DNA of 34,120 bases, from NCBI GenBank assembly GCA_004563195.1, contig SFTJ01000029.1:1-34120 (forward strand), given 5' to 3'. A program made the position numbers and the translations under genes. How positions within the stretch are numbered: position 1 is the first letter of the stretch; every line of letters begins with the position of its first letter. Positions 24,478 through 33,527 of this stretch are shown here, in pieces. Below the pieces are notes generated by a model. That model had not been told where the DNA came from. It saw only the letters and a list, made by a program, of their open reading frames with translations, and searched no databases. The stretch comes from a bacterium (GTDB lineage: Bacteria > Bacteroidota > Bacteroidia > Bacteroidales > Muribaculaceae).

Positions 24478-24488
24478 CTTTGGCAAAG
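24478..24488. promoter_or_regulatory. Short palindrome upstream of grpE
   Basis: CTTTG-G-CAAAG is an 11-base perfect palindrome directly before TATTTG (24489-24494), a -7-like sequence missing one spacer base of TAnnTTTG. It could be part of the grpE-dnaJ promoter or an operator; the evidence is positional only. Confidence 0.3.
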
Positions 24489-24535
24489 TATTTGCAGTAA
24501 ATAATTATTAAAAAAACTGCAAATTAAAAATAATC

Positions 24536-25159
24536 ATGTCAAAAGAGCAAGAAGAAAAAATCGATAAAGAAGAATTGAACACTCAAAACACGAGCGAAGA
24601 AACCACCGACACAGCTGCCGAAGCGCAAGCCGATGCTGCTGCCGAAGAGACAACTGAAGAGGAAACCGAAGGCGACAACGCCCAAAAGTCCGCCGAAGAG
24701 TCGCTCGACGATAAAATAAACAAATTGACCGAAGATCTCGAAAAAGCCAACAAGGAATATCTCTTCCTCTTGGCTGAATTCGACAACTTCCGCAAGCGCA
24801 CTGTGCGCGAAAAAGCCGATATCATACGCAACGCCGGAGAAAAAGTGCTCGGACAATTGCTACCGATAATCGACGACTTCGAACGCGCCATCAAGGCCAA
24901 CGAACAAGCCGATGACATCGAAGCAATTAAGCAAGGCGTTACGCTCATCTACAACAAACTCATAAAGTACCTCGAACAAAATCAGGTGAAAGCCATCGAA
25001 TCGACCGGCTGCGACTTCGACACCGAGCTGCACGAAGCCGTAACCACATTCCCCGCGCCAAGCGAGGACCTCAAAGGCAAGGTCATCGACACCGTTATGA
25101 CCGGTTACACCATCAACGACAAAGTGCTACGCCATGCCAAAGTGGTGGTAGGACAATAA
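24536..25159 (+). CDS. grpE: Nucleotide exchange factor GrpE
   Basis: 207 residues. The first 55 are acidic and low in complexity (Glu/Ala/Thr rich), followed by the long dimerisation coiled coil (about 58-110, LTEDLEKANKEYLFLLAEFD, then NFRKRTVREK) and the beta-wing domain with the family signature around TELHEAV and the C-terminal GYTINDKVLRHAKVVVGQ. GrpE releases ADP from DnaK. dnaJ begins 25 bp downstream, so the two co-chaperones are co-transcribed; dnaK is not in the window. The N-terminal acidic extension is common in Bacteroidetes GrpE. Confidence 0.97.
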   Translation: MSKEQEEKIDKEELNTQNTSEETTDTAAEAQADAAAEETTEEETEGDNAQKSAEESLDDKINKLTEDLEKANKEYLFLLAEFDNFRKRTVREKADIIRNAGEKVLGQLLPIIDDFERAIKANEQADDIEAIKQGVTLIYNKLIKYLEQNQVKAIESTGCDFDTELHEAVTTFPAPSEDLKGKVIDTVMTGYTINDKVLRHAKVVVGQ

Positions 25160-25184
25160 TCATTTTTTAGCGATTTAAGCAATT

Positions 25185-26360
25185 ATGGCAGAAAAAAGAG
25201 ACTATTACGAAGTGCTTGGCGTGAGCAAAAACGCTTCGGACGATGAATTGAAAAAAGCCTACCGCAAGGTGGCTATGAAATACCACCCCGACCGTCAGAC
25301 CGATAAGTCGGATGCCGAGAAGAAAGAAGCCGAAGAGCGTTTTAAAGAGGCTGCTGAAGCCTATAGCGTGCTTAGCGATAAGGACAAACGCGCTCGCTAC
25401 GACCAGTTTGGCCATGCAGGTGTTGATGGCAATGGCGCCGGTGGTTTCGGCGGCGGTTTCAACGATATCAACGATATTTTCCGCAATTTCGGCGACATTT
25501 TCGGTGGCGGATTCGGCGGATTTAGCGGTTTTGGTGGCTTCGGAGGCTCGGGTCGCCAACGCTCTGCCACAAAACGAGGCACCGACTTGCGCGTGCGCGT
25601 GAAGGTTAACCTCAAAGAAGTGGCTCACGGCGTGGAGAAAAAGCTCAAAATACCTCGCATGGTGGCTTGCCCCGACTGCAAAGGCACCGGAGCAAAAAAC
25701 GGCACCGAACTCTCCACATGTAGTCACTGCAACGGCACCGGCTATATCACCAAAGTGCAGCAGACTTTCCTCGGACAGATGCAAACCCAGTCGGTGTGCC
25801 CTCACTGCAAAGGCGAAGGCAAGGTTATTAAAGAACGCTGCCCGAAATGCGGCGGCGTAGGACTCGAACGCAAAGAACAAGTGGTGAGCGTGAACATACC
25901 CGCCGGCGTGGCTGAAGGTATGCTCTTGCGCATGCAGGGATACGGCAACGATGCTCCGGGCGGCGGAATCCCGGGCGACCTCATTATTCAGATTGAAGAA
26001 GAACCCAACAACGAACTCCAGCGCGACGGCGAAGACCTCATCTACAACCTTATGCTCGACTTCCCGACTGCTGTGTTTGGAGGCAAAGTGGAAGTGCCTA
26101 CCGTAGATGGCAGAGTGAGAGTTAACATCGAAGCCGGAACTCAACCCGGCAAGGTGCTCCGATTGCGAAACAAGGGTCTTCCCAACCCTAACGGTTACGG
26201 CAACGGCGACTTGCTTATCAACATCATGGTCTACGTGCCCGAACACCTCAACAGCGACGAACGCCGTGCCATTGAGTCGCTCCGCGATTCTGAGAACATC
26301 AAGCCCTCTGAATCGACCAAGAGCCGACTCTTCGACCGTCTCCGTCACATATTCGACTGA
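25185..26360 (+). CDS. dnaJ: Chaperone protein DnaJ
   Basis: 391 residues, full type I architecture: J domain with HPD (34-36, KYHPDRQ), Gly/Phe-rich region (about 80-123), four zinc-binding repeats (CPDCKGTG 162, CSHCNGTG 179, CPHCKGEG 205, CPKCGGVG 219) and C-terminal substrate-binding domains. The protein stimulates the DnaK ATPase and delivers unfolded clients. It is 25 bp after grpE in the same operon and followed by a perfect terminator. All eight cysteines are present. Confidence 0.98.
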   Translation: MAEKRDYYEVLGVSKNASDDELKKAYRKVAMKYHPDRQTDKSDAEKKEAEERFKEAAEAYSVLSDKDKRARYDQFGHAGVDGNGAGGFGGGFNDINDIFRNFGDIFGGGFGGFSGFGGFGGSGRQRSATKRGTDLRVRVKVNLKEVAHGVEKKLKIPRMVACPDCKGTGAKNGTELSTCSHCNGTGYITKVQQTFLGQMQTQSVCPHCKGEGKVIKERCPKCGGVGLERKEQVVSVNIPAGVAEGMLLRMQGYGNDAPGGGIPGDLIIQIEEEPNNELQRDGEDLIYNLMLDFPTAVFGGKVEVPTVDGRVRVNIEAGTQPGKVLRLRNKGLPNPNGYGNGDLLINIMVYVPEHLNSDERRAIESLRDSENIKPSESTKSRLFDRLRHIFD

Positions 26361-26384
26361 TTGAACACATAATCCAATAATTTA

Positions 26385-26428
26385 AACATCAGCATAGTCC
26401 GCGAAGCAGTCTATGCTGATGTTTTTTT
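26385..26428 (+). terminator. Rho-independent terminator of grpE-dnaJ
   Basis: A perfect 13-bp stem pairs AACATCAGCATAG (26385-26397) with 26411-26423, with a 13-base loop, followed by a run of T to 26428. Confidence 0.93.
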
Positions 26429-26650
26429 ATTTCAGCTTGCCAAAAAGTTGCGAAAATGGGCAATGGGCTAATGCCCACTTCACATTATTGTTGACATCAA
26501 CTCAATCACTGTTTTTCACTTCAACTCAAATGTTACTTTCGCTCTTATATCATCGGAAGCTGCACCTATCAAGGCATGGAATTTGAAACGTATAGCCGCC
26601 ACATCACGATGCAGCCGCTGAGCACACGACACCGATAATACGCAGCAGCG
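26429..26650. other. Gene-poor region, possible gene remnant on the minus strand
   Basis: No complete gene is supported between dnaJ and the Bax inhibitor gene. On the minus strand a frame ending in TGA at 26518-26516 reads, before the stop, AAIRFKFHALIGAASDDIRA then KVTFELK. It is open back to a TAA before 26700 but has no ATG. It could be the decayed end of a gene or chance. A small inverted repeat (TGGGC...GCCCA) lies at about 26458-26477. Confidence 0.3.
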
Positions 26651-26688
26651 TAAAAAAAAGCCGGGTGAGAATATTGCTTCCCGCCCGG
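26651..26688 (-). terminator. Rho-independent terminator of the Bax inhibitor-1 gene
   Basis: On the minus strand CCGGG (26688-26684) pairs with CCCGG (26665-26661). A C-A mismatch and five inner pairs extend the stem, and eight U follow (complement of 26652-26659). Confidence 0.87.
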
Positions 26689-26717
26689 TTTTGAGTTATT
26701 TCGATTAGTGTTCTATC

Positions 26718-27407
26718 TTAGTCGCGGCTGTCGCCGAAGAAGCGAAGCAGATAGAGGAATAGATTCACAAAGTCGAGATAGAGGTTCAATGCTCCGATAG
26801 TGGCTATTTTGCCCACCATCGACTCGTCGGCATAAGCAGTCATATACTTGATTTTCTGCGTATCCCATGCGGTGAGACCTATGAAAATAAGCACACCGGC
26901 AAAACTGATTATCCAATCCATTGTGCTGCTCTTAAAGAACATATTCACCAACGAGCACACTATCAAGCCTATGAGTGCCATAAACATGATTGAACCGAAT
27001 CGGCTCAGGTCGTTGCTTGTGAAATAGCCGTAGATGCTCATTGCAGCAAACACGGCTGCGGTGATAAAGAATGTCTGAGCTATCGACGATGCGGTGTAGA
27101 CAAGCAGAATCACCGACAAAGTCACTCCGGTGAGCACACTATAGAGATAAAACAATAGCGAAGCTGTGCCTGTGCTCAACTTCTGGATGCGGCCCGAGAG
27201 AATCAGCACCACGCCCACTTGAAGCACCAAGAGCACTATCGGTGCCACTCTACTGCTGAAAATCAATGTCAAAATGGCTTCATTACCTGCCACAAATACC
27301 GATGTAACGGCTGTAACTATCATAGCCAGGAACATCTTGAAGTAAACGCGGCGCATCACGCTGTTGGTCAGCGACACCGCGGCTGTGTTTCTTAATTCAT
27401 TTTCCAT
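26718..27407 (-). CDS. Bax inhibitor-1/YccA family membrane protein
   Basis: 229 residues with about seven membrane helices. Family hallmarks are FITAAVFAAMSIYGYFTSND in the middle helices, GLTAWDTQKIKYM, and the C-terminal LNLYLDFVNLFLYLLRFFG. Members are inner-membrane proteins; some leak calcium, and E. coli YccA modulates FtsH. The exact role here is unknown. It follows argS on the same strand after 50 bp, with no promoter recognised in the gap, so read-through from argS is likely. It ends at a strong terminator. Confidence 0.93.
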   Translation of the reverse strand: MENELRNTAAVSLTNSVMRRVYFKMFLAMIVTAVTSVFVAGNEAILTLIFSSRVAPIVLLVLQVGVVLILSGRIQKLSTGTASLLFYLYSVLTGVTLSVILLVYTASSIAQTFFITAAVFAAMSIYGYFTSNDLSRFGSIMFMALIGLIVCSLVNMFFKSSTMDWIISFAGVLIFIGLTAWDTQKIKYMTAYADESMVGKIATIGALNLYLDFVNLFLYLLRFFGDSRD

Positions 27408-27457
27408 AATTTTTTCCTTTTTCTAATTATTAATATCAGTCATATCAAAACTTTTCA

Positions 27458-29311
27458 TTACATACGCGAAGGGACTTCGATGCCGAGCAATGCTATACCG
27501 CGACGCGCGATAGTAGCCACTTGATTCGACAATGCGAGGCGGAATGCACGCACTTGGGCATCTTCTTCACCGAGGATGGTGTAGCCGTGATAATATTGAT
27601 TGAATTCCTTCACAAGTTCATACACATAGTTGGCTATCAACGCCGGACTGTAGGTTACGCCTGCCTCGTGGATGGTGGCAGGGAAGTCGCTCAAGCGCTG
27701 TATGAGTGCCACTTCTTTCTCGTTTGGCTCCACGCCCGAGAAGTCGGCTGCAAGGTCGGCTGCATTGGCCTTGCGCAGCAACGACTGGATGCGGGCATAG
27801 GTGTACTGGATAAATGGTCCGGTATTGCCGTTGAAGTCTATCGATTCGCGTGGGTTGAACATCATGTTCTTGCGCGGATCTACCTTGAGAAGGAAGTATT
27901 TGAGTGCGCCGAGGCCCACTATGCGAGCTATTTCGTTCTTTTCTTCGTCGCTGAACTCGCTTGGCTTGCCCTTGGCGGCATTTTCGGCTTCGCGTTCGAG
28001 TATGGTGTCGAGTGCCGATTTCACCATTTCATCCATCAGGTCGTCGGCATCTACCACCGTTCCCTCGCGGCTCTTCATCTTGCCTTCGGGGAGTTCCACC
28101 ATACCATAAGAGAAGTGCACCAAGTCCTTACCCCACTTAAAGCCGAGCTTGTCGAGCAGTAGCGAAAGCACCTGGAAGTGGTAGTTCTGTTCATTGCCCA
28201 CCACATATATCATCTTATCGATGGGATAATCTTGATAACGCAGTTTGGCAGTGCCTATATCTTGAGTCATATACACCGAAGTGCCGTCGCTGCGGAGCAG
28301 CAACTTATGATCGAGTCCGTCGGCAGTGAGGTCGGCCCACACCGAGTTGTCCTCGCGGCGATACATAATGCCTTTTTCGAGTCCTTCGAGCACTTTTTCT
28401 TTGCCTTCGAGATAGGTGTCGCTTTCGTAGTAAATCTTATCGAAATCCACGCCCATGCGCTTGTAGGTGGCATCAAATCCGGCATACACCCATTCGTTCA
28501 TCATTCGCCACACGCTGCGCACTTCTTCGTCGCCGGCTTCCCACTTCTTGAGCATCTCGCGGGCTTCCTTCATCAGCGGCGATTTGGCTTCGGCGGCTGC
28601 CTTGCGGGCTTCCATAGTCTTGTCGAGGTCTTCGAGCGATATTGCGAGAACCTCGGGGTCATTTTCCATTATCGATTTCACTTCGGCCTTATAGTGCTTG
28701 TCGAAGAGCACATAGAAGTCGCCTATCAAGTGGTCGCCCTTCTTACCTGCCTTCTCGGGTGTAATACCGTTGCCCCACTTTTGCCATGCGAGCATCGACT
28801 TGCAGATGTGTATACCGCGGTCGTTCACTATATTGGTCTTCACCACCTTATAGCCGTTGGCTTTCATTATCTCCGAGAGGCTGTAGCCGAGGAGATTGTT
28901 GCGAACGTGACCCAAGTGGAGGGGCTTATTGGTGTTTGGCGACGAATATTCTATCATCACCAATTCGCTTTCGGGAGTTTCTTGCTTAAAGCCATAATTG
29001 GCGTCGGCGGCTATGTGGCTCAACACCGATGCCCAGAACGATGGCTTGATAACGATATTCAAAAATCCCTTGATGACATTAAATGACTGCACTGCTTCGC
29101 AATTAGCCACCAAGTATTCGCCTATCTCTTGGCCGGTGGGTTCCGGGCCCTTGCGCGATGCCTTGAGGAATGGGAATACCACTACCGTAAGGTTGCCTTC
29201 AAATTCTTTCTTTGTAGTTTGGAGCGTTACTTTGTCGGCGGGAAAATCGAGGCCGTATAACGCCTTCACAGCCTCGGCTGTGGACTGCATAAGTATGTTA
29301 TCTATCGACAT
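27458..29311 (-). CDS. argS: Arginine-tRNA ligase
   Basis: 617 residues. The N-terminal Add1 domain (about 1-110) precedes the class I signature SSPNTNKPLHLGHVRNN (HLGH at 132-135). The KMSKS loop is the variant GKMKSREGT (411-415). The C-terminal anticodon-binding helical domain (DALR type) begins near residue 500, contains GPFIQYTYARIQSLLRK and ends GIEVPSRM. The enzyme charges tRNA-Arg. An in-frame ATG further upstream (29344) lies within the presumed promoter, so MSIDNILMQS at 29311 is the start. It is probably co-transcribed with the membrane protein downstream. Confidence 0.97.
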   Translation of the reverse strand: MSIDNILMQSTAEAVKALYGLDFPADKVTLQTTKKEFEGNLTVVVFPFLKASRKGPEPTGQEIGEYLVANCEAVQSFNVIKGFLNIVIKPSFWASVLSHIAADANYGFKQETPESELVMIEYSSPNTNKPLHLGHVRNNLLGYSLSEIMKANGYKVVKTNIVNDRGIHICKSMLAWQKWGNGITPEKAGKKGDHLIGDFYVLFDKHYKAEVKSIMENDPEVLAISLEDLDKTMEARKAAAEAKSPLMKEAREMLKKWEAGDEEVRSVWRMMNEWVYAGFDATYKRMGVDFDKIYYESDTYLEGKEKVLEGLEKGIMYRREDNSVWADLTADGLDHKLLLRSDGTSVYMTQDIGTAKLRYQDYPIDKMIYVVGNEQNYHFQVLSLLLDKLGFKWGKDLVHFSYGMVELPEGKMKSREGTVVDADDLMDEMVKSALDTILEREAENAAKGKPSEFSDEEKNEIARIVGLGALKYFLLKVDPRKNMMFNPRESIDFNGNTGPFIQYTYARIQSLLRKANAADLAADFSGVEPNEKEVALIQRLSDFPATIHEAGVTYSPALIANYVYELVKEFNQYYHGYTILGEEDAQVRAFRLALSNQVATIARRGIALLGIEVPSRM

Positions 29312-29341
29312 TTTCTGTTTATATTTTTTTGTTTCAGAGTG

Positions 29342-29349
29342 CAAAGATA
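29342..29349 (-). promoter_or_regulatory. -7 element of the argS promoter
   Basis: On the minus strand TATCTTTG (29349-29342) is followed by CACTC, the same extended sequence as at rpmH and efp. No clear -33 TTTG is found 19-21 bases upstream. The leader would be about 25 bases. Confidence 0.5.
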
Positions 29350-29566
29350 GTCATAAATAATGAATAATTCCCTTTGCGTCAGTCGTTATTCGTCAATTAT
29401 TTTTTGAATATATCAAAATACATAAAAAAAGATAATACGAAGGAGATGTCTTGACCCCTCAGTATTGTGCCGTAATGCATGCCAAAGAATCAGAAAAAAC
29501 CGACATTCTCAAAAATCGCTTCCCGTTCCCGATTTGCTACACATCAATAGCGACAGCGCCTACTGT

Positions 29567-29749
29567 TCAGCCTATTTCCCGCCTAAGTATCAACAGAGTA
29601 CGCCCACCGTAATTTTCCATTTTATCCAGCTCCCAGCCGTTCTCGCCATGTTTATTCAAGATTCGTTCCACCTCATAGATAAAGTCGTAGAATCCCATAT
29701 TGTCATCGTTGATATTCTCCACCCTGTATTCGTATTTCTTTCTGCTCAT
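29567..29749 (-). CDS. DUF4177-like small protein
   Basis: 60 residues beginning MSRKKYEYRVENINDDNMGF. The pattern of an aromatic beta strand, a helix ending LNKHGENGWELDKM and a last strand RTLLILRREIG is that of DUF4177 proteins, small cytoplasmic proteins of unknown function. The start at 29749 is chosen because this is where family similarity begins; a longer frame upstream is Cys/Ile-rich, lacks similarity and runs through the probable promoter. It stands alone between argS and the helicase-nuclease gene. Confidence 0.68.
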   Translation of the reverse strand: MSRKKYEYRVENINDDNMGFYDFIYEVERILNKHGENGWELDKMENYGGRTLLILRREIG

Positions 29750-29826
29750 AATTATGATATTTGTAAAAATTTGTACCTTAGTTGCGCAGCACAAAATCTT
29801 GTAAAATTTCGCCTGTATCGATGCTG

Positions 29827-29860
29827 CAAAACTAACAAAACAAGCGTCTAACATAACAAA
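29827..29860 (-). promoter_or_regulatory. Possible promoter of the DUF4177-like gene
   Basis: On the minus strand TAGTTTTG (29834-29827) matches TAnnTTTG. TTTG (29860-29857) lies 22 bases upstream, a little longer than the usual spacing. The leader would be about 70 bases. Confidence 0.35.
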
Positions 29861-29980
29861 GGTAGCATCAAAAAATGAGAACTACCCTCTTTTGCTGAAT
29901 TATTCTTGTAATCAACACATTTCCCCGATTTTGCACAATAGGGTGCATGGTGTGACTTGTAACGGCACATCGGCTGCGCA

Positions 29981-32900
29981 TCACAACTGCACTGTTATGA
30001 TTTCGTTGGTTTCGGGATACCACACATAGCCTTCGTCAACTTTCATACCCGTGGCAGCAAGTGTAGTGGCATAGTCTTGCACTTGCTTTATGTATTTTTC
30101 CTTGCTCCGATTGTTGTGACCGAATTTATAGTCTATCAGCACGGTTTTTCCTTCGGGAGTGCGAATTATTCGGTCGGGGCGGCGATACACGCATTTGCCT
30201 TCTTCGTCCTTAATGGCTATGCTGCGCTCGTTGCAAACCTTGTTGCGGTCGTCGAACCATGGCGCGGTCTTGGGGTCGGAAAGTGCGCGTTCCACCATAG
30301 CCACGGCTTCTTCGTAGTTGTCGCGTATCAAGCCGCGGCGATATGCCACTCTCAGGGTGCGTTCTTTCAGTCGGCGGCTCTTGAGCATACACATCATTTT
30401 GTGCATCTTGATGCCTTTTTCCTGAATGGCGCTATACTCTTCGGGGGCGCACACTTCGAGTATGTCGGGATAGGTGTAGATTTCGGGCAAATCGTTGCCG
30501 AGTTCTCGCACTATAGGGTCCATTGGCACCGTAGATTCGGGCTTTGGCTTCGCTTTACGCTGCACTGTGGCGGGCTCGCCTACGCTGAAAACATGCATAT
30601 CATCATCGCTGCTCTCGCTCATGCCGAGCGCCACCGGTGTGCCGTATTGAGCATAACGGGCATCGAGCTCGGCGGCATTGGTTTCGTCGAGGGCAGGTAC
30701 TATGTCGCGCAACAAGCAGTCGAGGTTGTCCGATTCTCCATTGCCTTCCGGTGCCATAATATGCAGCTCATCCACAGCGCGGGTAAATGCCACGTATGTC
30801 TTATTGAGTGTGTCGATATGGCTTTCATCTACAGCTGCTTGATACAGTTCGTCAAGTTCCGACACAGTCGACACCACTTTCGACGACATAGGCACCAACG
30901 GAGGCACTATTTCGGCGGGAATATTGGCAAATTCCGGTATCTTGGTGAAATGTTCGCCGCCTATCCACATCAGATTGTCCACTCGGCACATTTCCCAATC
31001 GGCAAATGGCACCAGCACCACCGGAAATTCGAGACCTTTCGACTTGTGTATGGTAATCACTCTCACTGCGTCGCTTCCGTCGGGCACGGGCACCGAGAGG
31101 AGGTCTTTCTTTTGGTCCCACCACTTCAGGAATGAGTGCACGGTGGCGGGATAGCGCGACATATAGTCGTATACGCAGTCGAAAAACGCTGTTATAAATG
31201 CTTTTTCGCTTTGTCGGTCGGCCTCGGGCACCATTTTGTTAACTATATTTTCTATTATAGCCACCAGATTGAACGAGTCGGCTACGGTTTCTATCAGTTC
31301 GTGGCGAATATCGAGATATTCGTCGGTAAATTGCACCTCGTCGTCGCCCTCTGCGGCGGTTTCGGGTTTACGTTTGAGGTCGTCGGCAAAGGTCTGGCTC
31401 AGCAGTTTGCCGCGTTCCTCGGGGTCGTCGGTAGCGAGCATGCTATCGCGCAAATCGAAGTCGCGCAGCACGCGCCACACCTTAGCCTCGCGATCTTGTG
31501 CGCGACGTGTGCGCTCGTCCTTGCACACGGTGAGGTTCACCGAGTCGAAGTAGCGCAGATTACTTATCACCAATCGCACCGCCGGCGATGACGTGAGAAA
31601 CACCGATTCGCCCGACACTACATTTATCTTGTGTTCGGCGGTTTCGTTATACTCCATTATGCGATTCACCACATCGGCGCCTTCATTATTCGTGCTCACC
31701 AATATGGCTATATCGCCCTGACCATATCCTCGCGCCAGGATGCTCTCTATATAGTCAGGTAGCTTGGCAAGCACCGTGCTATGGAACTGCTGATTTTTCT
31801 TGGCGGTCTTATTACTGCTCGATGAGTCGGTGGCATTGTCGTCATCGGAGTCGGCAGCACTGCCGTCGGTAGGAGCCACGAAGTTCACCCGCACATAGCC
31901 GGTGCCTTCTGTTTTCTTGGGATTGGGGGTCTGTATGAGGTTGCTGTAGGTAGCTTGGGCATTGAGTGCCGTCACCATCTTGTCGAACAGGGTGTTGTTG
32001 AAGCGTATCACATTGGGAGCGCTGCGCCAGTTCACTATCTTCTCGCGGTCGACATACACCCATTGCTTAAATTCCTGCTCCACGCGGTTCTGGAAGAGTT
32101 CGGGATTGGAATTGCGGAAGCGATAGATGCACTGCTTTTCGTCGCCTATTATCAGGTTGTCGTCGCCGTAACTCGCACTTTCCTCGAGCAGCGGCGCTAT
32201 GTTCTGATATTGCATCATCGAGGTATCCTGAAATTCATCTATCAGATAATGGTCAATCCAGGTGCCCATGCGCTCATACATAAAGAGCACATTACCCTTG
32301 CACACCACGTCTTTAAGCAGTTGGTTGGTGTCGCTCAACAGCATGGTTTTGTTGCCGCGCAAAAATTCTTCCATCTTCAGGCCTATTATGCCCAGAAGTC
32401 CGAAATTAAAGAGATTATTCTGCACATCTTGCAGCATCTTTATTTTGGGCTCTACGGCGTAGGCTTTCTCCACCACCCGGCGCATATCTTCTATCAGGCT
32501 ATCGTGCTCGCCTGCCGTAACTTCCCTTTTCCACGCCTTATCGGTGCTCCACGCCTTGAGGTTATCAGGGGTCCACGCTTGCGATTTCTCAAGAAATTCT
32601 TTCTTTAAATCACCCCCTTTGAAGCACCAATTTATAATCACCGAAAGTCCCGACTTCGAACTTAGAGCATATCCGTTTTCGCCAATGCCGGCTCTCTCAA
32701 GAATCGATGTAAGTTGCTTGCCGCAATCGTCTTTCATTCTCTTCACTTTGGCATACTCGGCAGCCACTGCCTTGCGAAAGCGCTCAATGCGCGAATTGAA
32801 GCCTTCGCCTTCGGCCAAGTCGCTGATATAGGCATCTATGTCGTCCTTTCGGCTTTGATAGAATTCATTGGTAAGGTTCTCGGCAAACTTGTTCAAATCA

Positions 32901-33502
32901 TTGCTTTTAAATATGTTCCACGACGTTCTTTCATCGGCAAGACGGTCCTTCATAAAGTCGACCAACCAGTTATGTATCAAGCCGCTGCGCATCATGCCAC
33001 TACCCATCTCCATCAAGAAGATGTTCACTCCCATGCGGGTGGAGTATTTCGAGTCGAGTTCCACCTGATAGTCGTAGTCGAAATCGAGTTCGAAGGCAAA
33101 AGTTCGCAGCACGGTCTGAAAAAACGAGTCGATGGTGCTTACATTAAATGTGGTGTAGTTATACAATATCTCTTGCAAGGCCACATCGGCGGCTTTGCAG
33201 AGTTTTTCTTCGTCGGTGTGCAGGTCGGCCACCAACTGCTTCACATAGTCGCCTTTGCCTTGCGAGAGCAAGTGCAATTCTTTCACTATGCGATGCTTCA
33301 TCTCATCGGTTGCCTTATTGGTAAAGGTAATAGCCAGGATGTGCTGGTGATACTCCTCGCGATTGGCGAGGTAGTAGCAACCTGTTTCTTTGTTTTTCTT
33401 GCCCAAAAGTATCTTGATATATTCATAAGTCAACTGGTAGGTCTTTCCCGAACCTGCCGATGCCTTAATCACCTTGAGCGATGGTGTGTTTGTGTTATTC
33501 AT
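29981..33502 (-). CDS. UvrD/AddA-like helicase-nuclease
   Basis: 1173 residues. Superfamily 1 helicase motifs: Walker A ASAGSGKTYQLT (17-21), ITFTNKAT (58-65), Walker B LIDEFQDTSMMQYQ (420-433), GDEKQCIYRFRNSNP (453-467), ITIHKSKGLEFPVVLVPF (near 850) and TYVAFTRAVDELHIM (near 945). The C-terminus is a PD-(D/E)xK nuclease: RRPDRIIRT (Asp1110), VLIDYKFGH (Asp1124, Lys1126) and QVQDYATTL. This is the layout of AddA or RecB, which process double-strand ends for recombination. A Ser/Asp-rich low-complexity insert lies near residue 560. ATG 33502 follows a GTG at 33505. It is 25 bp after the SUI1-like gene, so they share an operon. No AddB-like partner is visible. Confidence 0.88.
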   Translation of the reverse strand: MNNTNTPSLKVIKASAGSGKTYQLTYEYIKILLGKKNKETGCYYLANREEYHQHILAITFTNKATDEMKHRIVKELHLLSQGKGDYVKQLVADLHTDEEKLCKAADVALQEILYNYTTFNVSTIDSFFQTVLRTFAFELDFDYDYQVELDSKYSTRMGVNIFLMEMGSGMMRSGLIHNWLVDFMKDRLADERTSWNIFKSNDLNKFAENLTNEFYQSRKDDIDAYISDLAEGEGFNSRIERFRKAVAAEYAKVKRMKDDCGKQLTSILERAGIGENGYALSSKSGLSVIINWCFKGGDLKKEFLEKSQAWTPDNLKAWSTDKAWKREVTAGEHDSLIEDMRRVVEKAYAVEPKIKMLQDVQNNLFNFGLLGIIGLKMEEFLRGNKTMLLSDTNQLLKDVVCKGNVLFMYERMGTWIDHYLIDEFQDTSMMQYQNIAPLLEESASYGDDNLIIGDEKQCIYRFRNSNPELFQNRVEQEFKQWVYVDREKIVNWRSAPNVIRFNNTLFDKMVTALNAQATYSNLIQTPNPKKTEGTGYVRVNFVAPTDGSAADSDDDNATDSSSSNKTAKKNQQFHSTVLAKLPDYIESILARGYGQGDIAILVSTNNEGADVVNRIMEYNETAEHKINVVSGESVFLTSSPAVRLVISNLRYFDSVNLTVCKDERTRRAQDREAKVWRVLRDFDLRDSMLATDDPEERGKLLSQTFADDLKRKPETAAEGDDEVQFTDEYLDIRHELIETVADSFNLVAIIENIVNKMVPEADRQSEKAFITAFFDCVYDYMSRYPATVHSFLKWWDQKKDLLSVPVPDGSDAVRVITIHKSKGLEFPVVLVPFADWEMCRVDNLMWIGGEHFTKIPEFANIPAEIVPPLVPMSSKVVSTVSELDELYQAAVDESHIDTLNKTYVAFTRAVDELHIMAPEGNGESDNLDCLLRDIVPALDETNAAELDARYAQYGTPVALGMSESSDDDMHVFSVGEPATVQRKAKPKPESTVPMDPIVRELGNDLPEIYTYPDILEVCAPEEYSAIQEKGIKMHKMMCMLKSRRLKERTLRVAYRRGLIRDNYEEAVAMVERALSDPKTAPWFDDRNKVCNERSIAIKDEEGKCVYRRPDRIIRTPEGKTVLIDYKFGHNNRSKEKYIKQVQDYATTLAATGMKVDEGYVWYPETNEIITVQL

Positions 33503-33527
33503 CACTATTTTATTACGAGATTGGGAT

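Noticed and set aside
25167..26348. Long open frame on the strand opposite dnaJ
   Set aside because: dnaJ is unmistakable on the plus strand; the opposite frame is an artefact of codon bias and shows no family features.
29312..29344. Upstream in-frame ATG for argS
   Set aside because: It lies at the probable promoter (TATCTTTG, minus strand, 29349-29342) and would add eleven residues absent from the family.
29465..29851. Plus-strand open frame opposite the DUF4177-like gene
   Set aside because: No start signal and no family pattern; the minus-strand frame has a recognisable domain pattern.
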